NCBI RefSeq assembly: GCF_003797825.1
Contig: NZ_RKME01000016.1
Coordinates: forward strand, 57,653 to 121,652
DNA from: Gordonia sp. OPL2
GTDB lineage: Bacteria > Actinomycetota > Actinomycetes > Mycobacteriales > Mycobacteriaceae
Reading direction: 5' to 3'
Length of the DNA: 64,000 nt
Shown: one piece after another, positions 24,720 to 33,795 of the stretch
Position numbering within the stretch: position 1 is the stretch's first letter
How the letters are laid out: each line of letters begins with the position of its first letter
Notes under the pieces: model-generated
Seen by the model: only the letters and a program-made list of their open reading frames with translations
Told to the model about the DNA's origin: nothing
The model's database searches: none
Position numbers and translations under genes: made by a program

Positions 24720-27272
24720 GTGGACAGCTTCAATCCGACCACCAAGACACAGGCGGCGTTGAGCGCTGCCGTGCAGGCGGCGGCCGCTGCGGGCAACTCC
24801 GACGTGCGCCCGGCTCACATCCTGGTGGCCCTGCTCGATCAGTCCGACGGCATCGCCGCACCGCTGCTCAAGGCGGTCGGGGTGGATCCGTCGACGGTTC
24901 GCGCACAGGCCCAGGGACTGGTGGACCGTGCCCCGACGGTGGCCAGCGCGAGCGCGCAGCCGCAACTCTCCCGCGAGTCGATCGCGGCGATCACCGCAGC
25001 TCAGCAGCTGGCCGGTGAACTCGACGACGAGTACGTCTCGACCGAGCACGTTCTCGTCGGCCTGGCGACGGGCGACTCCGACACGGCCAAGCTCCTCGCC
25101 AATGTGGGGGCGACCCCGCAGGCACTGCGCGAGGCCTTCGTGTCTGTGCGCGGCAACGCGCGGGTCACCACCGCCGATCCGGAGCAGACCTATCAGGCGC
25201 TCGAGAAGTATTCGACCGATCTGACCGCGGCCGCCCGCGAGGGCAAGCTGGACCCGGTCATCGGTCGCGACACCGAGATCCGTCGTGTGGTGCAGGTGCT
25301 CTCGCGCCGCACCAAGAACAACCCGGTGCTCATCGGTGAGCCCGGCGTCGGTAAGACGGCGATCGTCGAGGGTCTGGCCCAGCGGATCATCGCCGGTGAT
25401 GTGCCGGAGTCGTTGCGCGGCAAGACCGTCATCTCCCTGGACCTGGGGTCGATGGTGGCCGGCGCGAAGTACCGGGGTGAGTTCGAGGAGCGGCTCAAGG
25501 CCGTCCTCGACGAGATCAAGGGATCGGCCGGACAGGTCATCACCTTCATCGACGAGCTGCACACCATCGTCGGCGCCGGCGCGACCGGCGACTCCGCGAT
25601 GGATGCGGGCAACATGATCAAGCCCATGCTGGCCCGCGGTGAACTGCGGCTGGTCGGCGCCACCACGCTGGAGGAGTACCGCCAGTACATCGAGAAGGAT
25701 GCGGCCCTGGAGCGCAGGTTCCAGCAGGTCTACGTCGGGGAGCCGTCGGTGGAGGACACCATCGGCATCCTGCGCGGACTCAAGGACCGCTACGAGGTGC
25801 ACCACGGCGTGCGCATCACCGACTCCGCTCTGGTGTCGGCGGCGACGCTGTCCGATCGGTACATCACTTCACGATTCCTGCCGGACAAGGCCATCGACCT
25901 GGTCGACGAGGCCGCATCCCGGCTGCGCATGGAGATCGACTCGCGACCCGTCGAGATCGACGAGGTCGAGCGCATCGTGCGTCGACTCGAGGTCGAGGAG
26001 GTCGCCCTGGAGAAGGAGACCGACGCGGCCTCGAAGGAGCGGCTGGAGAAGCTGCGCGGCGAACTGGCGGATCAGAAGGAGAAGCTCAACGAGCTCTCGG
26101 CCCGCTGGCAGTCGGAGAAGACGGCCATCGACGCGGTCCGCGACGTCAAGGAAGAGCTGGAAAGGCTTCGCGGAGAGGCAGACCGGGCCGAGCGTGAGAG
26201 CGATCTCGGACGGGCGGCCGAACTGCGGTACGGGAAGATTCCCGCGCTGGAGAAGGAACTGGCGGCCGCGCTGGAGAAGACCGGCACCGATCCCGGCCAG
26301 GACGTGATGCTCCAGGAGGAGGTCGGCCCCGACGACGTCGCGCAGGTCGTGTCGGCGTGGACCGGTATCCCTGCGGGACGCATGCTCGAGGGTGAGACCG
26401 CCAAGCTGCTGCGGATGGAAGACGAACTCGGACACCGGGTCATCGGACAGAAGGATGCGGTACAGGCGGTGTCCGACGCGGTGCGTCGTGCGCGGGCCGG
26501 CGTCGCCGACCCGAACAGGCCGCTGGGATCGTTCCTGTTCCTCGGACCGACGGGTGTCGGCAAGACCGAGCTCGCGAAGGCGTTGGCGGAGTTCCTCTTC
26601 GACGACGAGCGCGCGATGGTCCGCATCGACATGAGTGAGTACGGCGAGAAGCACAGCGTGGCACGGCTGGTCGGTGCCCCTCCGGGTTACGTCGGGTACG
26701 AGTCCGGCGGACAGCTGACCGAGGCCGTACGGCGACGTCCGTACACGGTGGTGCTGTTCGACGAGGTCGAGAAGGCGCACCCGGACGTGTTCGACGTGCT
26801 ATTGCAGGTGCTCGACGAAGGTCGGCTGACCGACGGCCAGGGCCGAACGGTCGACTTCCGCAACACCATCCTCATCCTCACCTCGAACCTCGGTTCCGGT
26901 GGCGACAAGGACCAGGTGATGGCGGCCGTCCGCGCAGCCTTCAAGCCGGAGTTCATCAACCGGCTCGACGACGTCGTGATCTTCGACGCGCTGAGTCCGG
27001 AGGAACTGGTGTCCATCGTCGACATCCAGCTCGCGCAGCTGGGCAAGCGCCTGGCGCAGCGCCGACTGGAGCTCGAGGTGACACCGAAGGCCAAGGAATG
27101 GCTGGCCGAGCGTGGCTTCGATCCGCTGTACGGTGCCCGGCCGCTGCGCCGCCTGGTGCAGCAGGCGATCGGCGATCAGCTCGCGAAGGCGTTGCTGGCC
27201 GGCGACATCCACGACGGCGACGTCGTTCCGGTGAATGTCACCACGGACGGAGAGTCGTTGGTGGTCGGCTGA
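24720..27272 (+). CDS. clpB: ATP-dependent chaperone ClpB
   Basis: An 850-residue hexameric disaggregase that works with DnaK to rescue aggregated proteins. Domains in order: Clp-N double repeat (1-145), first AAA+ module with Walker A GEPGVGKT at 206-213, a coiled-coil M domain (about 400-525), second AAA+ module with GPTGVGKT at 609-616 and DEVEKAHPDVFD, and the small D2 domain to the end. Length matches the family. The start is GTG with AGAAAGG upstream. Two HAIR boxes in the leader indicate HspR control, so heat-shock induction is expected. Confidence 0.98.
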   Translation: MDSFNPTTKTQAALSAAVQAAAAAGNSDVRPAHILVALLDQSDGIAAPLLKAVGVDPSTVRAQAQGLVDRAPTVASASAQPQLSRESIAAITAAQQLAGELDDEYVSTEHVLVGLATGDSDTAKLLANVGATPQALREAFVSVRGNARVTTADPEQTYQALEKYSTDLTAAAREGKLDPVIGRDTEIRRVVQVLSRRTKNNPVLIGEPGVGKTAIVEGLAQRIIAGDVPESLRGKTVISLDLGSMVAGAKYRGEFEERLKAVLDEIKGSAGQVITFIDELHTIVGAGATGDSAMDAGNMIKPMLARGELRLVGATTLEEYRQYIEKDAALERRFQQVYVGEPSVEDTIGILRGLKDRYEVHHGVRITDSALVSAATLSDRYITSRFLPDKAIDLVDEAASRLRMEIDSRPVEIDEVERIVRRLEVEEVALEKETDAASKERLEKLRGELADQKEKLNELSARWQSEKTAIDAVRDVKEELERLRGEADRAERESDLGRAAELRYGKIPALEKELAAALEKTGTDPGQDVMLQEEVGPDDVAQVVSAWTGIPAGRMLEGETAKLLRMEDELGHRVIGQKDAVQAVSDAVRRARAGVADPNRPLGSFLFLGPTGVGKTELAKALAEFLFDDERAMVRIDMSEYGEKHSVARLVGAPPGYVGYESGGQLTEAVRRRPYTVVLFDEVEKAHPDVFDVLLQVLDEGRLTDGQGRTVDFRNTILILTSNLGSGGDKDQVMAAVRAAFKPEFINRLDDVVIFDALSPEELVSIVDIQLAQLGKRLAQRRLELEVTPKAKEWLAERGFDPLYGARPLRRLVQQAIGDQLAKALLAGDIHDGDVVPVNVTTDGESLVVG

Positions 27273-27284
27273 TCTGGTGACCAG

Positions 27285-27345
27285 AATCGTCCCCGAGAGT
27301 GCGGTCCGAAGGGTATTCCCTCGGAGTCGCTCCTCGGGGACGATT
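27285..27345. terminator. Bidirectional hairpin between clpB and the DinB-like gene
   Basis: Outer arms AATCGTCCCCGAG and CTCGGGGACGATT (13 bases, perfect) enclose an inner stem CCGA-GGG/CCC-CGG. It lies between two convergent genes and can serve both. Confidence 0.75.
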
Positions 27346-27352
27346 GCTGTCG

Positions 27353-27865
27353 TCAGACGCCGGTGGTGCCGTCGATGCGCTCGCGAATCAGGTCCGCGTG
27401 ACCGCAATGGCGGGCGTACTCGGCGATCATGTGCAGGTAGAGCCACCGGAGGGTGACCTCCCCGCCACGAAACGTGCTCGTGTCGTGGAGTTCTCGAGTC
27501 GCGCAATTCTGACGGGCCCGCGCGACCTCCGCCTCCCAGACCTCGACGGCGGCGCGGTACGACGAATTGTCGGTGAGGGCGAAACCGCCGTCATGTCCCG
27601 CGGAAGCGTTCTCGTCGGCGCGAATCGGACCGATGTCCTCGCCGACCAGGACGCGGCGAAACCAGTTCCGCTCCACCTCGGCCATGTGCTGGATCAGCCC
27701 GAGCAGGGTGAGTTCAGACGGTGCGACGGAGGCCGTCCGCAACCGCGAGTCGTCGAGACCATCGCATTTCTGCGCGAGGGTGGCGCGGTAGAAGTCCAGC
27801 CAGCCCGCCATCGTGGCTCGTTCGTCGTCGTTCATCGGCGGTACCGGTCGGGGGATGGTCGTCAT
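27353..27865 (-). CDS. DinB/DUF664 family protein (putative mycothiol-dependent enzyme fold)
   Basis: A 170-residue four-helix protein. Seen: the metal-site histidines in LIQHMAEVERNWF and HMIAEYARHCGHADL, which form the H-x-H-x3-H arrangement of DUF664/DinB_2. Many actinobacterial members are thiol-S-transferase-like and use mycothiol, but the substrate is unknown. The ATG at 27865 lies before PRPVPPMNDDERATM. It is convergent with clpB. Confidence 0.85.
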   Translation of the reverse strand: MTTIPRPVPPMNDDERATMAGWLDFYRATLAQKCDGLDDSRLRTASVAPSELTLLGLIQHMAEVERNWFRRVLVGEDIGPIRADENASAGHDGGFALTDNSSYRAAVEVWEAEVARARQNCATRELHDTSTFRGGEVTLRWLYLHMIAEYARHCGHADLIRERIDGTTGV

Positions 27866-27928
27866 GGCGTCGATGGTGGCATTCGACGCCGACAACGCGA
27901 AGCCGACCCGGACCGGCATAGTGGAGAC

Positions 27929-28144
27929 ATGACCGACACACCAGGCGCCCCGAACGATCCCGACCTGCCCAGCGACCGCGAGGAGAATCGCTCGGTCTGG
28001 GAACGTCAGCCACAGGACGAGATCGGCGAGACCGACCGCATCGCCGAGGAGAAGAAGGTCTACGAAGCCGCTGCGGACTCCAACGACCCGAACGAGGGCG
28101 ACCACGCCGTCGGCGGGAGCGAGGGGACCGCGGACGGGCAGTGA
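27929..28144 (+). CDS. Small acidic hydrophilic protein
   Basis: A 71-residue protein starting MTDTPGAPNDPDLPSD and ending SEGTADGQ. It is rich in Asp, Glu, Asn and Gly, with one possible helix (IAEEKKVYEAAAD). It looks intrinsically disordered. It is divergent from the DinB-like gene, 63 bases apart. No family is recognised. The coding call rests on an ATG with GGAGAC upstream and an amino acid pattern that is not an obvious shadow. Confidence 0.55.
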   Translation: MTDTPGAPNDPDLPSDREENRSVWERQPQDEIGETDRIAEEKKVYEAAADSNDPNEGDHAVGGSEGTADGQ

Positions 28145-28148
28145 GCGG

Positions 28149-28297
28149 TGGTCTCGATACGCCGCCTCGCTCCGCTCGGTGGCTACTCGACCAGCAAGTG
28201 CGGAGGGCCTCGCTCCGCTCGGTGGCTACTCGACCAGCAGTGCGGAGGGACTCGTCCTCGTGGTGACTCGACCAGCAGTGCGGGGTGGCTACTCGAC
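28149..28297. repeat. Dispersed repeat, family A: tandem CTCGCTCCGCTCGGTGGCTACTCGACC-like copies
   Basis: At least three partial copies share GCTCGGTGGCTACTCGACC, with CCAGCAGTGCGG between them and CTCGATACG at the left end. The last copy supplies the final two sense codons and stop of the downstream kinase gene. Related copies lie at 29.95-30.06 and 52.4-52.66 kb. Confidence 0.85.
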
Positions 28298-29932
28298 CGA
28301 CGCCCGTTCCGCCGCGGCCCGGTACAGCCATCCGGTGACGAGCGCGCCGGGGTCGACGACACCGCGCGCGTTCTCGCCGACATAGCTCGCTCTGCCCTTG
28401 GATGCCGTTGTGTGGCGGGTGGATTCGGCCCCCGCTTCCGCGTCGTCGGCGACCTCTGACAAGGACTTGCCGTCGTCGAGGGCGTTGGACGCGGGCGCCA
28501 ACGCGTCGACCATCGTGTTGTCGCCGACGTCGGCGCCGCCGAGCTCCTGGATCTCGGCCAGCGCTGCGGCGGTTCCGTCGCGCAACGCGGTCGAGAACTC
28601 GTCGGATGTCGAGAACGCCGTCGCGAGTTGACGGAACAGGACCCCGAAGACCGCCCCGGACGTTCCGCCGGCCCGCACCAGGAACGAGGTGCTGATCGCT
28701 CGCAGGACGTCGGCGTCGGAGCCACGAACCGGCAGGTCGAAGTGGTCGAGTGCCGCTGTCATGTTTGCGCCGAAGTCGCCGTCGCCGGCCTGCTGATCGA
28801 GTGCTGTCAGGTCGTCGATCGCGTCACGGATGCGCCGGATGAACGCCGACAGCCACGGCGATTCGGGTCCGTCGTCGGCGGCGTCGCGGGGTTCGGCGAA
28901 GGTGACCTCGGAGACCCGCGCCGGACCTCGCCCGACGTGAGCCGGCCACGCCGGTGCGGCCGTGTCTGCGTCGAACAGTTCGAGCGTCTCCTCGTCGAGT
29001 CGGACGAGGGTGATCGAGAAGCCGGCCATGTCCAAGGCGGTGACGAAGGTGCCGACCATCGAACGCTCGACGATGACATCCCGCGCGTCGAGATTCGACA
29101 CCACTTCGCCGAACGCGAGCGACAGCTCCAGCGGATGCGCCGAGCCCAGCCCGTTGACCAGGCAGAGCACCCGCTCACCCGAGGTCAGGGCGAGGGAGTC
29201 CACGATGCGATCGAGCATCCGTCCCACCAGCTCCGAGGCGCCCACGCGCGTGGTGCGGTCCTCTCCGGCCTCACCGTGGATGCCGACGCCGAACTCCATC
29301 TCGTCGGTATCGAGATCGAACGTGGGGCCGGCCGCGCCCGGGATCGTGCACGCGCGGTAGGCGACGGCGAAGCTGCGTGCATTCTGCGCCGTACGGCGTC
29401 CGATCTCGGCGATGTGTGCCAGGTCGTCACCGCGCGCAGCCGCTGCGCCACAGACCTTTTCGACGACGATGGTGGCACCGGTCCCGCGACGACCCGGACC
29501 CGACTCCGACTCGGTGGCCACGTCGTCGTCGACGAGCACATGATCCGTCGCCACCTCGTCGCGCAGCAGGTGGCGGGCGATCCGGAAGTTCATCACGTCG
29601 CCGGTGTAGTTCTTGACGATGTGCAGGACCCCGTGACCCTGGTCGGCCCATCGCGTTGCACCCGCGACCTGCAGCGCATTGGGCGAGGTGAACACGAGAC
29701 CCGGACAGGCCGCGTCGAGCATGCCGTCGCCGATGAGGCCCGCGTGCATCGGCTCGTGACCCGAGCCGCCGCCCGAGATGACCCCGACCCGCGGTGTCTC
29801 CGGTGCTTGTCGGCGATGCAGGAATCCGGGATCGGGCTGCCATGCGATCGACGGATTGGCCGCGAGGAATCCGCGCAGCGCATCGGTGATGAAGGTGTCC
29901 GGGGAGTTGAGGACGTACTCGTGCGGGGTCAC
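28289..29932 (-). CDS. Dihydroxyacetone kinase, DhaK-DhaL fusion (ATP-dependent)
   Basis: A 547-residue single-chain kinase phosphorylating dihydroxyacetone. The DhaK domain (1-330) shows SGGGSGHEPMHAG, KNYTGDVMNF and GVGIHGEAG with the substrate-binding H219. The DhaL nucleotide domain (about 350-547) shows LDQQAGDGDFGANM and KGRASYVGENARGVVDPG. The canonical GDGDTG reads GDGDFG here. No PTS phosphotransfer domains are present, fitting ATP use. The stop codon falls within a dispersed repeat, so the last residues (ASVE) are repeat-derived. Confidence 0.93.
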   Translation of the reverse strand: MTPHEYVLNSPDTFITDALRGFLAANPSIAWQPDPGFLHRRQAPETPRVGVISGGGSGHEPMHAGLIGDGMLDAACPGLVFTSPNALQVAGATRWADQGHGVLHIVKNYTGDVMNFRIARHLLRDEVATDHVLVDDDVATESESGPGRRGTGATIVVEKVCGAAAARGDDLAHIAEIGRRTAQNARSFAVAYRACTIPGAAGPTFDLDTDEMEFGVGIHGEAGEDRTTRVGASELVGRMLDRIVDSLALTSGERVLCLVNGLGSAHPLELSLAFGEVVSNLDARDVIVERSMVGTFVTALDMAGFSITLVRLDEETLELFDADTAAPAWPAHVGRGPARVSEVTFAEPRDAADDGPESPWLSAFIRRIRDAIDDLTALDQQAGDGDFGANMTAALDHFDLPVRGSDADVLRAISTSFLVRAGGTSGAVFGVLFRQLATAFSTSDEFSTALRDGTAAALAEIQELGGADVGDNTMVDALAPASNALDDGKSLSEVADDAEAGAESTRHTTASKGRASYVGENARGVVDPGALVTGWLYRAAAERASVE

Positions 29933-29949
29933 GATTCCAGGGTAGGGGT

Positions 29950-30058
29950 GAGGGAGGTTTCGATACGCGTCGTGCTCGCTGCGCTCGCGCGTCGCTACTC
30001 AACCGGCGGGAACGGTGTGCTGCTGCGCTCGCGCGTCGCTGCTCAACCGGCGGGAGCG
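29950..30058. repeat. Dispersed repeat, family A variant
   Basis: Two copies of CTGCGCTCGCGCGTCGCT-ctactcAACCGGCGGGA-type sequence (29970-30012 and 30017-30056), with TTTCGATACGCG at the left end. It fills the gap between the kinase start and the sigK stop. Confidence 0.8.
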
Positions 30059-30066
30059 TGGCTCAC

Positions 30067-30669
30067 TCACGCCGACAGCGGCGCGACGTGGACGCGAAGG
30101 CGACGTAGTCCGTCGCGGATTCGGGACTTGACGGTCGGTAGTGCGACGTCGAGGCGCTCGGCCACCTCGCGATACGAGAGTCCTTGGAAATAGGCCAGTT
30201 CCACCGATTCGCGTTGCAGGTCGGTGAGCACGCCGAGTCCGTCGCGGACGACGCGGTCGCGTTCGCGGGCCTCGACGATCTCCCCGACGTCATCTCCGGG
30301 CGGGTGGTTCGTGGTGATCCCGTACATGGTCGAGCGCCGATGGGACGCGGCCTCGGATCGGACCCGGTCGACGGCGCGCCGATGGGTCATCGTGATGAGC
30401 CACGACAGCGCGGATCCGGAGCGTGGGTCGAAGCCTGCGGCCGACCGCCACACCTGGAGGTACACCTCCTGCGTCGCCTCTTCGCTGTACCCGGCGTCGC
30501 GCAACACCCGCAGCGCCATGCCGTAGACCCGGTCGCAGGTGAGGTCGTAGAACCGGGCGAACGCAGCCTGGTCGTGCGCAGCGATCCGGGCGAGGAGATC
30601 GGCGAGTTCACGCATGGGGTCAGCCGGTGCGCACAGATCCGACGGGAGTGGTCGGTCGAGAACTGTCAT
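30067..30669 (-). CDS. sigK: ECF sigma factor SigK-like
   Basis: A 200-residue ECF sigma factor. Region 2 (about 35-105) has FYDLTCDRVYGMALRVLRD, ATQEVYLQVWRSA and LSWLITMTHRRAVDRVR. Region 4 (about 140-195) has LTDLQRESVELAYFQGLSYREVAERLDVALPTVKSRIRDGL. Both read as SigK. In mycobacteria SigK is held by the membrane anti-sigma factor RskA, encoded next to it. Here no rskA-like gene adjoins; the downstream side holds only a dispersed repeat and the dihydroxyacetone kinase gene. Confidence 0.85.
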   Translation of the reverse strand: MTVLDRPLPSDLCAPADPMRELADLLARIAAHDQAAFARFYDLTCDRVYGMALRVLRDAGYSEEATQEVYLQVWRSAAGFDPRSGSALSWLITMTHRRAVDRVRSEAASHRRSTMYGITTNHPPGDDVGEIVEARERDRVVRDGLGVLTDLQRESVELAYFQGLSYREVAERLDVALPTVKSRIRDGLRRLRVHVAPLSA

Positions 30670-30865
30670 CTGTCCACCCGTCTCGTATCCTCAAGCGCTC
30701 ACGCAGGATTCTCACCGTCTTCGCGTACCCCGACGTTATCCGCGGGAAACCCGGGTCTGCCGTGTCACCAGGGCAGGTGCGATGTGATCGCAACTCGGAT
30801 AACGGGACGATAACGGCATGAGTGGGCGTTGGGGGCGTGCGTCTCCGCCACCCGACTGAGCTGGT

Positions 30866-32737
30866 TCAGTCGCCGAGTCGCCGATCCAGATTGATGGCGG
30901 CACTGATCAGCGAGAGATGGGTGAACGCCTGCGGCAGATTGCCGAGTTGCTCCCCGGTCAGGCCGATCTGCTCGGTGTAGAGGCCGAGATGGTTGGCGTG
31001 GGTGAACATCTTCTCGAGCGCGAGTCGGGCATCGGCGAGCCGACCCGACCGGGTCAGGGCCTCGACGTACCAGAAGGTGCACAGCGAGAACGTGCCCTCC
31101 GAGCCGTCGAGTCCGTCGTGGCCGTCGGAGGTGTCGTACCGGAACACCAGCGTGTCGCTGACGAGGTCCTTCTCGAAGGCGCGCAAGGTGCTCTGGAACC
31201 GATCGTCGGTGGGCGCCAACAACTTCACGGCAGGGATGAGGAGTAGCGATGCGTCGAGCCGATCGGAGTCGAGGGTCTGGACGAACGCACCGAGCTCGTC
31301 GTTCCAACCGCGGTCCATGATCTGGGCGAAGATCTCGTCGCGCGCCCTCATCCATCCGGCGATGTCTCCGGGCAGTCCGCGCTGCCGCGTCATCCGGATC
31401 ATCCGTTCGAGCGCCACCCATGACATGAGCCGTGAGAAGACGTAATCCTGTGGTTCCGAACGGACTTCCCAGATGCTGCGATCCGGCTGATCCCAGTTGT
31501 CGACGAGCCACCCGGCCACCTCACACAGCTGCGACCAGGATTCGTAGGAGATGCCGGGACCGTATTTGTTGTACAGATACACCGAGTCGACGAGTTCGCC
31601 GTAGATGTCGAGCTGCAACTGGCCGGCGGCGGCATTCCCGATCACGACCGGCGACGATCCGCGGTATCCCTCCCAGTGGTCGAGCACGGTCTCCTCGGGC
31701 GGCGGGTCCCCGTCGAGGGTGTACATCAGCCGCAGCGGGCCGATGTCGACGGCGTCGTCGTCGTCGCCGTCGTTGTCGGCATGGTTGTCGAACCGGCAGG
31801 TCAACCACTCCATGAACGATGCCGCCTCGTCGAGGAACCCGAGACGCAGCAACGCGTACAGCGTGAAGGCGGTGTCCCGGATCCACACATAGCGGTAGTC
31901 CCAATTGCGTTCTCCGCCGATGTCCTCGGGCAGCCCGGTCGTCACGGCGGAGACGACCGCGCCGGTCGGCTCGTGGGTGAGCAGTTTGAGGGTGAGCGCG
32001 GAACGGTGCACCATCTCCCGCCATCGACCGGTGTAGGTCGACTGTGAGATCCACTGCTGCCAGAACGCGACGGTTGCCGAGATGACGGCGGGGTCGCTGT
32101 CGTGGCCGTAGCAGTCGTCGCTGATCGGCTCGGGTGCGGCGACGATCGTGGTGCATTCACCGGTCGTCAGAGTGAATGTGGTCTCGGCGTCACCGTCGTC
32201 GACCTTCTCCCACTCGGTCTCGGATGCCACATGCAGATCGAGACCGTCGGTGCTGAACACGAGGGTTCCGGCACCGGAGAGATCGAGGGTGTGCTCGGCG
32301 CGGCCGTAGTCGAATCGCGGGCTCATCCGCACTCGGAATCTGACGTCACCGCGGATACAGGTGAAACGCCGGACGATCCGGGTGCGGTGATCCGGATCGT
32401 GCGGTCGCGCGATAGGCATGAGGTCCTGCACCTCGGCGACGCCGTCGTCGCTCATGAAGCGCGTCACCAGCACATTGGAGTCGGGAAGATAGAACTGTCG
32501 GGTCGTGACATCTCCGTCGAGCTGTTCGACGGTCCACGATCCGCCCTTCTCGGCGTCGAGCAACGAGCCGAACACGCTGGGCGAGTCGAAACGTGGGCAG
32601 CAGAACCAGTCGATGCGACCGTCGATCCCGATGACCGCGGCGGTGCGCAGATCACCGATCACGCCGTGGTCGGCGATGGGCAGGTAGCCGGAACCGGTGT
32701 CCTCGCTCGTGGTACTTCCGTCGCAACGGGCGCTCAT
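30866..32737 (-). CDS. Glycoside hydrolase family 15 protein (trehalase-type)
   Basis: A 623-residue protein with the actinobacterial GH15 layout: an N-terminal beta-sandwich beginning LPIADHGVIGDLRTAAVIG and DWFCCPRFDSPSVFG, then an (alpha/alpha)6 barrel with ERNWDYRYVWIRDTAFTLYALL and FSLCTFWYVEALTRSGR. Mycobacterial homologues hydrolyse trehalose. Catalytic activity here is inferred. There is no signal peptide, so it is cytoplasmic. It shares its direction with sigK, with 196 bases between them. Confidence 0.88.
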   Translation of the reverse strand: MSARCDGSTTSEDTGSGYLPIADHGVIGDLRTAAVIGIDGRIDWFCCPRFDSPSVFGSLLDAEKGGSWTVEQLDGDVTTRQFYLPDSNVLVTRFMSDDGVAEVQDLMPIARPHDPDHRTRIVRRFTCIRGDVRFRVRMSPRFDYGRAEHTLDLSGAGTLVFSTDGLDLHVASETEWEKVDDGDAETTFTLTTGECTTIVAAPEPISDDCYGHDSDPAVISATVAFWQQWISQSTYTGRWREMVHRSALTLKLLTHEPTGAVVSAVTTGLPEDIGGERNWDYRYVWIRDTAFTLYALLRLGFLDEAASFMEWLTCRFDNHADNDGDDDDAVDIGPLRLMYTLDGDPPPEETVLDHWEGYRGSSPVVIGNAAAGQLQLDIYGELVDSVYLYNKYGPGISYESWSQLCEVAGWLVDNWDQPDRSIWEVRSEPQDYVFSRLMSWVALERMIRMTRQRGLPGDIAGWMRARDEIFAQIMDRGWNDELGAFVQTLDSDRLDASLLLIPAVKLLAPTDDRFQSTLRAFEKDLVSDTLVFRYDTSDGHDGLDGSEGTFSLCTFWYVEALTRSGRLADARLALEKMFTHANHLGLYTEQIGLTGEQLGNLPQAFTHLSLISAAINLDRRLGD

Positions 32738-32879
32738 ACTCGCACGGTACGTGCGTTCGGGACGGTGGGTGGGTGGCCGATATCGATGCGGAGACCGATT
32801 CGTGATCCGCGACGACGATTCGGTTGCGATGTCGATGCGGTGTCGATCGCCCTGCGGCTGCCCGGCGCGTGCGACGGTG

Positions 32880-32900
32880 TTGACCCTGACACCGTGTGAG
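32880..32900. promoter_or_regulatory. Candidate MerR-type promoter/operator
   Basis: A TTGACC -35-like box at 32880-32885 is followed at once by CTGACACCGTGTGAG, a 15-base palindrome with one mismatched pair. MerR operators sit in this place, between -35 and -10. No clear -10 is visible. Confidence 0.4.
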
Positions 32901-32919
32901 GCAGGAGTGTGATCGTGTC

Positions 32920-33732
32920 ATGTTCACCATCGGAGATTTCGCCACGATGGGTCGGGTGTCGGTACGAATGCTCCGGCACTACGACTCGATCGGTCTGCTG
33001 TCGCCGGCGCGCGTCGACGAATTCAGCGGCTACCGCTACTACGAGGCGGAGCAGTTGCGTCGCCTCAACCGCGTGATGGCGCTGAAGGATCTGGGCTTCA
33101 CGCTGGCCGAGGTCGGTCGCATCATCGACGCCGACGTCGACACCGCCGAACTGCGCGGCATGTTGCGCCTGCGCAAGGCGCAGGTGGAGGCGCAGATCGC
33201 CGTCGAGTCCGATCGACTCGGCCGCATCGAGGCGAGACTCCGGATGATCGAGAGGGAAGGCACCATGAGCACCACATCCGTTGTCGTCAAGTCCGTTGCC
33301 CCACTGAGGGTTGCGACCGTGTCCGGGCACGCCGAGAGCAACAACAGCGAGGACGTCGGGCCCGTCATCCAGGGTCTGTTCGGGCGTTTGTTCGCCGCGC
33401 TGGGCGCCGCAGGGGTCGAACCCGCCGGACCGATCGTCGCCACCTACGCACCCACCGCCGACGGCGGACTCGCCGTGACGGCGGCGTGCACCGTCGGCGA
33501 CGACGTGGTCGTCGACGGCCTGGAGATCGTGACGCTGGACGGCATCGACGCCGTTGCCTCCTACATCCATCACGGCGAGATGGTCGACATCGGCGAGGGC
33601 TACCAGGCCCTGGCGACCTGGATCGAGGACAACGGCCACCGGACCGACGGAACCGCGCGGGAGGTCTATCTCGTCAGTCATCCCGAGCCCGAGGAGCGCT
33701 GGCAGACCGAACTGCAGATGCCGATCACCTAG
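32920..33732 (+). CDS. MerR family regulator with GyrI-like effector-binding domain
   Basis: A 270-residue regulator of the BmrR/TipA-like plan. The N-terminal MerR domain shows FTIGDFATMGRVSVRMLRHYDSIGLL, SGYRYYEAEQLRRLNRVMAL. A coiled dimerisation helix follows (about 75-115). The C-terminal GyrI-like domain (about 125-270) has VKSVAPLRVATVSG and ends WQTELQMPI, and would bind a hydrophobic ligand. ATG 32920 is used; an in-frame GTG at 32896 lies inside the palindrome. It is divergent from the GH15 gene. Confidence 0.9.
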   Translation: MFTIGDFATMGRVSVRMLRHYDSIGLLSPARVDEFSGYRYYEAEQLRRLNRVMALKDLGFTLAEVGRIIDADVDTAELRGMLRLRKAQVEAQIAVESDRLGRIEARLRMIEREGTMSTTSVVVKSVAPLRVATVSGHAESNNSEDVGPVIQGLFGRLFAALGAAGVEPAGPIVATYAPTADGGLAVTAACTVGDDVVVDGLEIVTLDGIDAVASYIHHGEMVDIGEGYQALATWIEDNGHRTDGTAREVYLVSHPEPEERWQTELQMPIT

Positions 33733-33795
33733 TCCTCGGCAGATGTCGGGGGCCCGCGATACTGTGCGGTGTCCCGTTCGAGCCAGGAGCGCCGC

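Noticed and set aside
24678..25805. Long minus-strand open frame (375 codons) antisense to clpB
   Set aside because: It lies wholly inside a certain clpB gene, shows His/Arg/Gly-rich shadow composition, and has no domain or ribosome site.
28628..30193. 521-codon plus-strand open frame across the dihydroxyacetone kinase and sigK genes
   Set aside because: It spans two genes and a repeat on the opposite strand. Its composition is that of a complementary-strand shadow in high-GC DNA.
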